From Glandiceps talaboti (Eukaryota; Hemichordata; Enteropneusta; Spengelidae), in NCBI RefSeq assembly GCF_964340395.1, contig NC_135553.1, forward strand, positions 22,954,449 through 23,018,448: 64,000 nt of DNA, written 5' to 3'. Positions 22,768-33,087 of this stretch are shown here, in pieces (position 1 is the first letter of the stretch; each line of letters starts with the position of its first letter). Both the position numbers and the translations under genes were made by a program. Under the pieces are notes generated by a model. That model made no database searches. It was not told the origin of the DNA and saw only the letters and a list, made by a program, of their open reading frames with translations.

Positions 22768-23406
22768 GCAGGCTCAGTTAGTTTTGTTTACAAATATAAA
22801 CAAACAAGTAAACAAACAAGTAAACAAACAAACAAACACACAAACAAAACACAAGTAAAAAAACAGACAAACAAATAAACAAGTAAACAAACAAATAAAC
22901 AAGTAAACAAACGTAGAAACAAACAAAGCAAACAAAAGCAAACAAACAAACAAACTAACCGACACATGAGTAGATACATACATGAGTAAACGACAACAAA
23001 CAAACACTACCCCCATATATGATCTAGCGAGGTGTATTTTTGACTGATCTGAAGTCAAATTATGGCATTTTTTTCAGGATACGAAAATTATAATAGTACT
23101 CGCTTTTGGGTATGGATGTTGATCAGTCTCAACCCTTTTGGGTTATTTCCAGATGTGACCATGTGGGGGGGGGTAGTGTTTGTTCGTTGGTTTGTTGTTG
23201 TTTACTCATGTATGTATCTACTCATGTGTCGATTAGTTTGTTTGCTTTTGTTTGTTTCTTTTGTTTGTTTGTTTGTTTGTTTGTTTATTCGTTTTGTTTA
23301 TTTGTGTGTTTATTTGTTGTTGTTTTTTACTTGTTTGTGTTTTGTTTGTTTGTTTCTTTGTTTACTTGTTTGTTTATATTTGCATTAAAACTAACTGAGC
23401 CTGAGC
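22768..23406. repeat. Inverted repeat inside the spacer ((AAAC)n / (TTTG)n arms)
   Basis: Left arm 22768-23013 begins GCAGGCTCAGTTAGTTTT and ends AACACTACCCCC. Right arm 23164-23406 is its reverse complement with small indels, including ACTCATGTATGTATCTACTC. Both arms are mainly AAAC/GTTT units. The centre near 23087 does not coincide with that of the large palindrome (about 21843), so it is an independent event. Confidence 0.85.
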
Positions 23407-23923
23407 TCCCTGTGGGCATACTTAACAACAGTATTGTACTTGGCATGCGTTTGTACTCGTTCATTGTTATTTTCAATACAATATGAGGGTTTGGGTTCTG
23501 TGTCTCCTCCTCCCCAACTGTTCCACTTTCTTTGGCTTGTTTTGATTCGTTACTACCTGGTCGTTATCTTCAGTGTGGCCACTGCAAAACGTTCATGCAC
23601 GTCTTGAAAAATATTTGGCATCCACGAGGCACATTTCACAGATGTCTTTGGTGCTGCACACACTGGCCTCCTTATCTTCTCATTGTCGTCGATTCAGTGA
23701 CACGTTACCCTCGGCCCAGCCTGGTACATCGCAGACATGCGAAGTCCGCTAGGAAACAAAAACAAAACCACACCTTTTTATTCAAATATATTCACTATGG
23801 AAAACTCGATATCGAACGAGGAACCGTCACTCCACGTTGTAGTTACAACTAGTATACTACTAAGTACCATCTTGGAAGGAACAAGTATTCCCTCACATCT
23901 ATGTATTTTCCATAGTTGTCAAA
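23407..23923. other. Spacer segment, no gene
   Basis: Open frame 23532-23852 (CGHCKTFMHVLKNIWH stretch) superficially resembles a CxxC thioredoxin motif, but the rest does not follow that fold and no splice partners are visible. No gene called. Confidence 0.4.
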
Positions 23924-24130
23924 ATGTATGTATGTATGTATGTATGTATGTATGTATGTATGTATGTATGTATGTATGCATGCATGCATACGCACGCACG
24001 TACGTACGCACGTATGTACGTACGTACGTACGTGTGTGTGTACGTACGTACGTACATATGTATGCATGTACGTATGTACGTATGTACGTATGTATGTATG
24101 TATGTATGTATGTATGTATGTATGTATGGA
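23924..24130. repeat. (ATGT)n/(ACGT)n compound microsatellite in spacer
   Basis: ATGT units interrupted by GCACGCACGTACGTACG. Related to the arm microsatellite but with a different internal order, so it is either a diverged duplicate or independent. Confidence 0.95.
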
Positions 24131-24486
24131 GTCAGTATAATTACCCCAAGGTGTGGATGCATGTATGTAATAAATGAATGCCGTCCAGGTCAATACACGC
24201 CTCCTATGCATGCATGTATGCATGTGTGTGTGTGTATGTATGTATGTATGTATGTATGTATGTATGTATGTATGTATGCATTCATGCATGCGTGCATGTA
24301 TGCATGTATGTATGTATGTATGTATGTATGTATGTATGTATGTATGTACGTACGTACGTACGTACGTACGTGCGTGCGTGTGTGTGTGTGTGTGTGTGTG
24401 AAAACATGTTTTTTAGTCATACATATTGATTCGAGTGCCAGGCTGTGACATGACAGTGTATATAAGGAAGTTTGTACAATATACCA

Positions 24487-24690
24487 GCTCCGTGTAGCAT
24501 GGTGGTTAGTGCACAGGAGTAGCAGTCGGGAGGTCATGGGTTTGAATCCCACTGGAAACTAGGGATTTTTCTGTGACCGACCCAAATCCAGGGCGAGTGT
24601 TCTACAGACTCGATGGGTAGGCTGTATCACTCAGCCGTCTCTCACTCACAAGACCAATGCGAATATCGGGGGGGGGGGGGGGGGGGGCTT
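24487..24690 (+). mobile_element. tRNA-derived SINE, right-arm copy
   Basis: Head: a box A-like stretch TAGCATGGTGGTTAGTGC (24495-24512) and a box B GGTTTGAATCC (24539-24549) about 40 bp apart, the spacing of an internal Pol III promoter. After the tRNA-like head comes an unrelated body (CTGTGACCGACCCAAATCC ... CTCACTCACAAGACC) ending near the G-run. It is duplicated with the palindrome, so it inserted before arm duplication. The cloverleaf looks degenerate; a functional tRNA is unlikely. Confidence 0.8.
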
Positions 24691-24981
24691 AGAATAATGA
24701 CTCGAAAAGTCGGGGACGATTACTCACACGAGCCCACAGGTGCTGTTTGCCGGGCCTGGGTGACTCAATAGCCTGTGGACTGACTGGGAAAGCCTTGACA
24801 GTTCCACAGCTGTAACGTGATATAGAGCGTGCAACATGGCCCTGTCAGGTAGTCCCACACCTGAATGGAACTTGTGATTGTGTGTACATGTCTGCATAAC
24901 AGAAAATCGGTGGGAGGAATTCCCAGTACAAAAAGAAATTAAAAAAAGAAGAAAAAGAAGTATACAATATTGATTTCGTAC

Positions 24982-25115
24982 CTTCGGCTCGCTGCTGAAA
25001 ATTATTTCAACTTCTTCTTCACATACTCCTGCTATATATCTTCTCATTCCTCTAGTGTCGTAACCAAAGTTCTCCTCCAGACAATTCTCAGACGTAAAGT
25101 ACTTAAATTCAAACG
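24982..25115 (-). CDS. Possible orphan exon in right arm (mirror copy, weak)
   Basis: Exact counterpart of 18573-18706 on the opposite strand, with the same acceptor- and donor-like borders and the same open phase. Identity to the left copy reflects palindrome homogeneity, so it is not independent evidence for coding. Confidence 0.2.
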
Positions 25116-28100
25116 CTGTTCATTTAAAAGCCAGTCAACAGTACTGCCTCGCCAAAATTTGCAAATATTTTTCAACAACTGATGACCGTCTCGCTCCTCA
25201 TCACATCATATGTACGTCTCATTATATACTTTAGCACATGCTTCAAAAATCATACTCCCTATTGTCACATTGATATTGTGCCCGTCTAATTAGCGGATAG
25301 TTTATATAATGTATAAAGTGTAGGTAGATATTTAGATGCCATAATTAGTGGATAACGTTTATAAAGTTGAGAACGATATTTAGATGCGATAATTAGCGGA
25401 TACATCCTTGTAAAACTTTTTTCGCTAGGGACTAATTAGTGGATAGTTTATAAGTTTAGAACATACATATCCGCTAAAGTCATGCAGTTTAGCTGCGTTT
25501 ATCTAGTTTAGCTCCCACAGGTAATACATAGCTACATACCCTAGGGAAAGACACAATTCCACACGTTACTCCGTGATTTTCGAGTTCAATGACAGTTGAG
25601 AGGCACAGAGACACCACGGTACATGTATATGCCGTATGTTGAGAAATCTTATATTTCATATTTGCGAGATAAAAAGATTCTTAAAACGTTTATTTTTTAA
25701 AGCCCAACTTCGTCTCCTTTACGATAGCTATGAAAATGACCCTGCATCACGAGGCAGGGAAAAGTGGTTATAGAATGTAAACACCGAAATATTCAAGTAA
25801 AAATTGTTATACTTGATAAACGTACAAACTCGGCGTGTTCCTCCTTAAAATGACTTTGGTGACAAAAGCTTAGAAAAGATGCAAAGTACAAACTGGAAAT
25901 ATGGTCCCGCAACACGAGGGTTGCGTGACGTGTTGCGTGAACGACAGAGTTACATCGTGACATCTTATACACATGTACAATCATGTACACTACATAACTC
26001 TCATGTAAACTGGCATGTGATAGTGCGACTTGAAAAGAATACCTACGTTTATAAGATAAAAATAAATTACTTTGTATTGCATTTTGCCCATTTTATTTCA
26101 ACGAAAAAATAATTGTATCGGACAACCATTTCAGTCAATTAAAATGTGTGTACATGTAGATGTGTGCCATGTACGACAGCGTCATGTTAGATGTATTACA
26201 TGTAAAAGCAGATGAATTAGTGATTAAGATTTATGGTACGTTTTTTTTTCTTGTGCTGAAATAATGAAATCAAACATGCAATGTACATTCGTAATAATAA
26301 GTAGTGAATGTATCAAATAATGTAGTAAATGTATTTCGTGCAAGCATCCTGGATGACTACACGCCGACCAAATAAATTAATCTAACATGTTGAATAACGT
26401 ACTAAACAAAGTTGATGACGGAGGTCCCTTCCCGTCCAAGCGTTTTTATCCGATAACATCGTCCAAAAATCTAACAGTTTCGTAACTTAGACTATCTAGA
26501 TGACGGAGATCCCTTTTCAACTAAGCAGTTTTATCATATCTCATATAAGATTTGACATTTAAGGTTAGCCACGAAACACGGCCCAAGTCACGCGAGTTGA
26601 CGCACCACAGTACATGTACAATGTGCATGTACATGTACATGCTGTCTGTGCCGGTGAGGTATTGAGAAAACTTACATTATTTATTATATTTGCGAGATAA
26701 AAAGATGCACAGATTCTTAAAACGTTTATTTTTGAAAGCATAACTTGTCTCTTTTTCGATAGTCACAAAAATGAACCTGTGATACGAGGAGATGAAAAAG
26801 TGGCCGAATACTGTGAATACCAAGAATGCAGCAAAAACAGTTATCTTTGATATATATACGTACGCACTCAGTGTGTTCCCTTTAACTATTGTGGTGATAA
26901 AAGCTGTCATATTAAATGAATGCAAGAAAAAAATTATGCATCCTTAACAAGTACAAAATGGAAATATGGTCCCGCAACACGAGGGTTGCGTGAACGACAG
27001 AGTTACACCATGACATTCAATAAACTACATATTAACTCTGGCCTTCAGAAATCAAAACGGTGATAGTGCAACTTGAAAACAATACCTACGTCTACAAGAA
27101 GAAATGTAATTACAAAAATGTACTACGTTGTTATTGCATTTCGTCAATTCTATTTCAACGAAAAATAACTATATCAGACAGCCATTTGTGTGGACGTGTG
27201 CCTACGCCTGTACGGTAGTGTCGGGTGTTATCCGATAGCATCGTTAAACATATAACATTTTGAAAAACTTAGACAAACTTGACGACGGAATTCTCTTCCC
27301 GATGAAGCGTTTTTATCCGATAATATTGTCTAAAAAACAAACATTTTGAATACCTATCCAGACGACAGAGATTCCTTCCCAATGAAGCATATTTATCAAA
27401 TTTTATCGATGTTATCGATGCTATCCGATAGATATCTAACACATTGAATAACTTAGACTTCAAGACGAAGTCTTTTATCCGATATTACCGAACATTGGGA
27501 AAGGGATAGTTATCCAAAATGTTAGATTTTTAGACGATATCATCGAATATGTCAGGCATTTCCCTTTTAATTTACAGTTGTTAAGTTTACACGTCGATCA
27601 GGGCTTCAGATGGGCGTGTTTAAAGTGGAAACTTGATGTAATAATTTTGAAAATTAATAGTCAGGTCATGTAATCAAGAGAACGTTGATATGACGTTGAT
27701 GGACTCCGAACAGGGCAAAACCAAAAGTTCGTATGGTACAGTATAAAGGGTAAAAAGGTTATTCAACGAGTGTAGTGAATCATGTGAATATGTGCTCGAG
27801 CACGTACTGAAATGTCGATCGCCAATCAATCGATCGCGATCATTTTTAGGGTTAGGGTGCATTTTCCAGGGTTTCTAGGGAGGGTTTGAAATTCTAGGGT
27901 TTTCCAGGACCGTGCGAACCCTAGTCTATAGACACACATTCAGAATACTCCCGTATGTAAAAGTAACTAAGAATATTTATTTTCCATCGACGAATATTCA
28001 GGCTTAGGTTTAATTTCTCTATCAAATTTGTCACTTATGAGGTAAAGTCAACATAAATTATCCCACCCCACGAGGGTTTACTGAACGATACGGACACTCA

Positions 28101-28631
28101 ATAAACTACAGGATTCGTGTATTTGTAGCATATTATATACATTTTGTAAATCAAAAGACGCACACGTTATTTAAATGGTTGTTATTTCAAAGATTTTATC
28201 GTCTGAAAATGTGTTATAGACCCTTTCGGGATAGCCACGAAAATAATCCCGGGCCACGAGAGTTGGGTGACCGTTGAGTGACACTGAAAACAACACACTT
28301 TTTATGCATGTGTGAAGCGTTGTCAAAACCTATGATAGTGTGATAGCAGTTCATTTATAATGTATTATTTTAGCTCATCACATTCCACTACTGGACAGCA
28401 GATACAATTAACTAGTTCCACTTCTGACATAAATACTGGATCATATTAGGTATGACTTGACATCGACGTATTACATGGATAGCTATTAAAGTCCTCCTTG
28501 CATGACCTCACTATTAAAGTGAAGACATGGTACACGCGTGTCATGATCACATGTACATGTTGTATTGTGGCGTACATGTATAAGTGACGTGAGGAAGTTG
28601 TTGTAACGATAGCTAGACTACAAGCACTTAT

Positions 28632-31621
28632 CACACAGCAGCAATTGTAATTTATCTAAACGTATTATGTTCAATTTCGTTCAAGTTATTAAGTTCTTTA
28701 AGAAATTGCTCAGCCCCATGACCTTTGAATACTGGTCAATTTGTGACAGTTGTAAAATTATTTTGTCATCAGCTTTGTACATATACACTACCTGTCCTTA
28801 CTTCTCATGTCGGTGACCAAGGAATCATTACTTGAAAGAATAATCATGCGAATAAGCCAACTACCAAAGCCATGTATCAATTTGTAACAGCGCAAACTGT
28901 CAATATGACAATTTAGACAATGTACCGTACGTAAACTTAGACGTCCGTTATGTACATGTACATGTACATGTAGTCTATCTGCTTGACCTCGGATGTTCTT
29001 CACATAGAATACGACACACGACCGAACATCGCATGTTTGGGCAAGCCTTCACTGCGAACTTCGTTCGCTTATACTATCGAAAGAAAGCCCGAACGTATAG
29101 CAGCAAGACTCATGCATATGTACTATTTAGTTCACAACAAGTAAAACCATTTAGATTTAGTGACTAACTCAACCAAAAATGCATCGAAGTCCATTTTCTA
29201 AGTACACGTTTCTTAGTTTTCTAGGGGCTTTTTGCAGTAAAAAAAATACACGCAAATCCTTGTACATGTGCATGTACTCTATACACGTAGTTCTAGAATA
29301 AATACTGAAAACTGTTCCAGGGATGTAACACTGCTGCCCCGCCCCCCCCCGGGGGGGGGGTACTCAGTGTAGTAACGGCATATATACTTGTATGTACCGC
29401 GGTTTTGACATCCCCCTCCCCTTCGACGTACATGTACAAAAGTCATGTACATGTACATGTATGGTACATTGTACGTATTTGTCCTTTTCGGGATAGCCAC
29501 GAAAATAGTCCCGTGCCACATCGTTTAAAACCGTTCATTTTAAGGCGTGGAAAGGGTTATTTTTAGTGAATCATATTCCCAAAGACTTGCATATTATATC
29601 ATATTGGAAGATAAAAAAGACATAACGCTTTCATAACGCTTATTTTACAGCCATTTAAAATCGATATGTTCATTTGTCATTTATATGCGACACTCACATT
29701 ATTTAAAACGTTCATGGAATAAAAATGTGTGGCAGCCATTATCTCTTTTGGGATAAACACAACAATGACTCCACGCGTCACGCGGGGATGAGTGATTTCA
29801 TGATCGAATTACACCAAGACGTTAAGGCCTATTAAAAAAAATTTTGTGGTTCCGATTACGCTCAATTTTAGAATAGTTGGGGTAGATAGATTTTTTTTAA
29901 ATTTAAATACGTGAGTGTCAAGTTCAGGTAGTTATGTTTTCCGCTGTCTCCATATGGTCTCTGTGTTATTGGTTTCTTCCCATCAGATCACAGGGTAAAG
30001 GACAAATGATCAATTTTGTACTCGCGATTTTCCGGATTTCTAATATTATTTTCTGTATATTTCAAATAAAGTTTTAAATACTGTTTCCTCTCAATGTTTT
30101 TTTCCTATTTCCTACCTGATATCAACATGATCAATGTCTTATCTGAGTTTGTCAGCTTTGCATTAACTAGTAGCTTGCTAGAACAAACTCACTATTTGCC
30201 CAAATTAACGCATTATACCGTGAGTGTAAACATCTACTGATACCACTAATGGTAGCACACGGATTAAAAGACAAAAATAAGTGTATGAAAAAAAAAGATT
30301 TTGTCAATTTGCTATCAACGGGAAATATCTGAGGCGACGTCATCGATAGAAATGAGCGTCACATGCATGATGGCCCGTATCAAGTTTTCCCCCTTTAAAT
30401 TGAGATCGTAATTATATTCACCGACTGCAAAATGGTAACCTACATGTACATGTACATACACATATTATGATGAACGTGAGTTATATTTTATGAAGGGATA
30501 GTAGATTGTAGTCATGTGGGTTGAGTGAATAAATATATATTAAACATCAAATATATCCCGCCCACTAGCGACTACTGCACTGTTTATTTATTGGTAGTGC
30601 AGAGAAAACTGAGCAGTGACGACAAAATAGATGAATTAGATGTAATTACAAATATTAACATATATCACGCTTTCTATGACTAATAAGTGTATCGATTTTA
30701 CAGCGATATTTATCATGATACGCGGATAACCTTTGACACTGCTGACTTCCGTTGTTGACCCAGAGGCTAGGTCGACATTCCAAAGACGAGTCTTATCTTA
30801 GTCTTAAGACGACTATCTGTACGCATTCGATTCGTACTGTGCTTGCCATTTCGTTTATGTGAAAGTGCATAACAGTGTATTCGTCCACCTTGTATCGTTG
30901 CTAAAACATCGATATTCAAAACATTTTCATGTCTATGGTTCTCCGTGGTTATAGCATAGACAGATCAGTGAGTGCATAAAGTCGTGAGCGGTCTATAATC
31001 ACTAACAAGGTTCATACGGCCAGACGAAATTGACAAAAGCAGTGCCGATAAATCACCAAATTCGTGAATAAAATAGCGTGTGACCACCCATGCTAAGCCA
31101 TATGTGTATGTGTTGTTTTACAGTGAGGGCGGGAAGTATATATAAATTTACCAAAAGGGTTTACGTAGAGCATAGAAGTATCACCCACGTGTAGAGTTCG
31201 TGGGATCAAGACACAACACAGGCCGATAATATACCAGCGTTCCTACCGACAACTACATGTACGTGGACCTACTTGTAAGTTGTGGTAAACATACATGTAA
31301 TAACATCAGGATAATCATAGTCAAACAAACGCTGGCACAGTTGCGGTCAATGTTTAGGCAGTCTTATTTTTTTTTTACTGAGCAGCAACTTTATGTAACA
31401 CATTCTACAATATCCTGGTGAAATTTGGTCAGTATAAATTCACTACATAGCCATAGGAATTGAACTTGGTTTCATTCTACTATATAGTGTACTATCGTAA
31501 ATAACATCACGTCCATGCATTTCACGTGGACCTACACGGAAGCAAAATGCGTGGACACAGCCACGCATGTGTGAAATCCCTCGTTTACACACGCGATAAT
31601 CCCTCGTTTACAACGCGGGAA
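28632..31621. other. Right unique part of the 19.5 kb element, no gene
   Basis: 3.0 kb, nearly the same length as the left unique part but not visibly its reverse complement. Contains TGTACATG runs (28950-28975, 29430-29465), two more CTCGTG/CGGGAC-type boxes (29487-29522, 29748-29793) and a C/G-run unit at 29340-29400. Near the right end are two tandem CCCTCGTTTACA units (31580-31615). No coding region recognised. Confidence 0.5.
29340..29402 (+). repeat. G-run terminus resembling the 54-59 kb transposon end
   Basis: Ten or so C then a G-run, followed by TACTCAGTGTAGTAACGGCA and TATGTACCGC. It resembles, word for word, the outer right terminus of the transposon at 54.4-59.2 kb read inward on the minus strand (G-run, TACTCCC, GGGTATACGTATACGTGCCGC). 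Probably a solo end of the same family. Confidence 0.45.
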
Positions 31622-31648
31622 TGGTCAAGAAACATTTGTCTGGTAGTG
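31622..31648 (-). repeat. Right terminal inverted repeat of the 19.5 kb element
   Basis: Ends GTCTGGTAGTG at 31648, followed by TA (31649-31650) and then the resumed family A repeat. Complements the left terminus at 25 of 27 positions. Confidence 0.85.
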
Positions 31649-31860
31649 TATATTTGTAGTGAAAATTCTATTATTATTGCTTGACTCAAAAATTGTAAAA
31701 CATAGAGACTCCATTTAAGCGGGTTATCCTATATTTTCAGGTTCAAGCTTTCTTTTAAGACATTGACCTTAGACCTTGACCTTGATCTTCATGGTCAATT
31801 ATCAAGATCAAGTTAGTTCTTGCATATTGAAGACACATTGTATTTTATAACATCTTGGGG
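31649..31860 (+). repeat. Family A repeat, right half of the split copy
   Basis: Continues from TATTTGTAGT through ATTGCTTGACTCAA, CATAGAGACTCCATT, CAAGCTTTCTTTTAAGACATTG and GTTAGTTCTTGCATATTG, collinear with 9967-10175. Together with 11950-12127 it makes one ordinary repeat copy. Confidence 0.85.
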
Positions 31861-32416
31861 ACAGGTATAAAAACAAACAAATAGTAAAACAAGTAATTGT
31901 GTAACAACTCTGGAACCATAGGACATTAAGACTTTATTCCCTTTGTTAGAATTTTCTTTCCGCACTTGCTCAATAATTATTTTATTAAGAAAGCAAGATT
32001 TATTTTCATATTTTTCTAGGCATACATTGATGTAACACATTGAACGTGAATTTGCATTATCAATCAGTTTTGGTAATATGGCAATATCCTAGCATATGAA
32101 AAGGTCCAATCAAATGGCCTTGCAATTTCTATTGATAAAATTAATGTGTCACAAGTGATTTAAACCATTTGTTTGAATTCAATTATGTTGGTGTAGCTTA
32201 GCATACGAAATAAAAAGGTCTTGTATGTCGCCATTTTGCCCTTAAATACAGCGCCCGCCAGTGTTCACTTTGACAAATTGTGACTTCACGTCATCCTATC
32301 ACTGAGGAAAAAGTATTCCATGTAAAGCCAGTAAATGTTACCGGCTCCTGGTTTACCTGATTTCCCCTCACGAGTGTGGCCATGATCAAAGTGAATTATA
32401 GAGAATTGGGCCGTTT

Positions 32417-32612
32417 TGTCTATAGGCCAGCCTATAGATTTCTATAGGCCAACCTTCCAGCCTATAGATCTCTGTAAGTCAGCCTATAGGTGTCTATAGG
32501 CCTGGCTGTAAATGTCTATAGGTCAGCCTATATATGTCTTAGGCCAACCTATAGATGTCTATAGGCCAGTCTTATGATGGCTAGAGGCCAGTATAGATGT
32601 CTATAAGCTATC
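32417..32612. repeat. CTATAGGCC minisatellite
   Basis: About eight diverged units of roughly 25 bp, core GTCTATAGGCCAGCCTATAGA. Each unit is self-complementary (GGCC and CTATAG cores). Confidence 0.85.
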
Positions 32613-32633
32613 AAATAGGATAGTTTTACTTCG

Positions 32634-33087
32634 AGAATTTTTGGGTATTTCCGGTCCCACCTAGAAACCGCGATTTTGTGACGTCATAAGGAGAACTCGT
32701 TAGCACTAAGGCTATGACGAGCATAGTCAACAGGTGAATAAAACTCAACAACTTAAAAAATACATTGCTGGTGGTTGTAATAGCCATGAGTAAACAAAAA
32801 CTACAGTGTACATGTTTTATTAACCAACATTTACCGATATTTACTCACACTATCTGACTAATTGTCAGTGTATGTGGGTATAAATGCTAAAATACTGTGT
32901 CCCCATATTATGACAAAATAAATCAAAACGGCTAGTTTTGTATTTTGTATTTTTATAATGTATTTTTTCACAATACTGTTGAGTTTTATTCACCTGTTGA
33001 CTGCGCTCAGAGCCCTAGTGCTTATGACGTCACAAAATCACATGGTCTAGGTGGGACCGGAGATACCCGAAAACTCTTGAAGTAAAT
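32634..33087. mobile_element. MITE with long (about 130 bp) terminal inverted repeats
   Basis: Left arm 32634-32765 contains GGTCCCACCTAGA, GATTTTGTGACGTCATAAG and GTCAACAGGTGAATAAAACT. The right arm 32957-33087 holds the same blocks in reverse complement and reverse order. The middle is about 190 bp of AT-rich DNA. No coding capacity. Target duplication not clear. Confidence 0.85.

Larger units (their letters stand above)
24215..28631 (-). repeat. Palindrome right arm (4.42 kb)
   Basis: Mirror image of 15055-19474. Its outer edge CAAGCACTTAT at 28621-28631 matches ATAAGTGCTTG at 15055. Every internal landmark is present in reverse: microsatellite, SINE, possible exon, three box families. 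A G-run of about 20 (24668-24689) replaces a CCCCCCTCCCCC run in the left arm. Confidence 0.95.
12128..31648. mobile_element. 19.5 kb insertion with terminal inverted repeats and TA target duplication
   Basis: Left terminus 12128-12154 begins CACTACCAGACAAATGT and has CTTGACCA further in. The reverse complement of the right terminus 31622-31648 is the same except for two adjacent bases (AA against TT). Both ends continue into CGCG-rich subterminal repeats of similar style. Directly outside both ends is TA. Removing the element and one TA restores a continuous family A repeat that aligns base by base with the intact copy at 9950-9985, where CA stands in place of TA. TA duplication plus CACTACC-type ends is typical of Tc1/mariner-superfamily elements (inference from style). 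Inside: 2.9 kb, palindrome arm, spacer, palindrome arm, 3.0 kb. No transposase, integrase, polymerase or capsid gene is visible, so it is non-autonomous or nested. Alternative: a small TA-type MITE that later received a large palindromic insertion. Confidence 0.8.

Noticed and set aside
22774-23388. LFVCLFVC membrane-protein-like frames on both strands
   Set aside because: Arise from AAAC/GTTT repeats forming an inverted repeat; the apparent similarity of the two proteins is due to the inversion.
23532-23700. Thioredoxin-like CGHC motif
   Set aside because: Only the four-residue motif fits; the surrounding residues do not follow the thioredoxin fold pattern.
23737-24552. Open frames of 120-174 codons over the ATGT/ACGT tracts
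   Set aside because: Same reason: tetranucleotide repeats lack stops in several phases at once.
15055-28631. Palindrome as the inverted-repeat region of an organelle or viral genome
   Set aside because: No organelle, rRNA, polymerase or capsid genes in arms or spacer, and the context is a TA-flanked insertion in a nuclear repeat.
12128-31648. Polinton/Maverick identity for the giant element
   Set aside because: No polymerase B, integrase, protease or capsid ORF; a TA duplication rather than 5-6 bp; ends differ from Polinton style.
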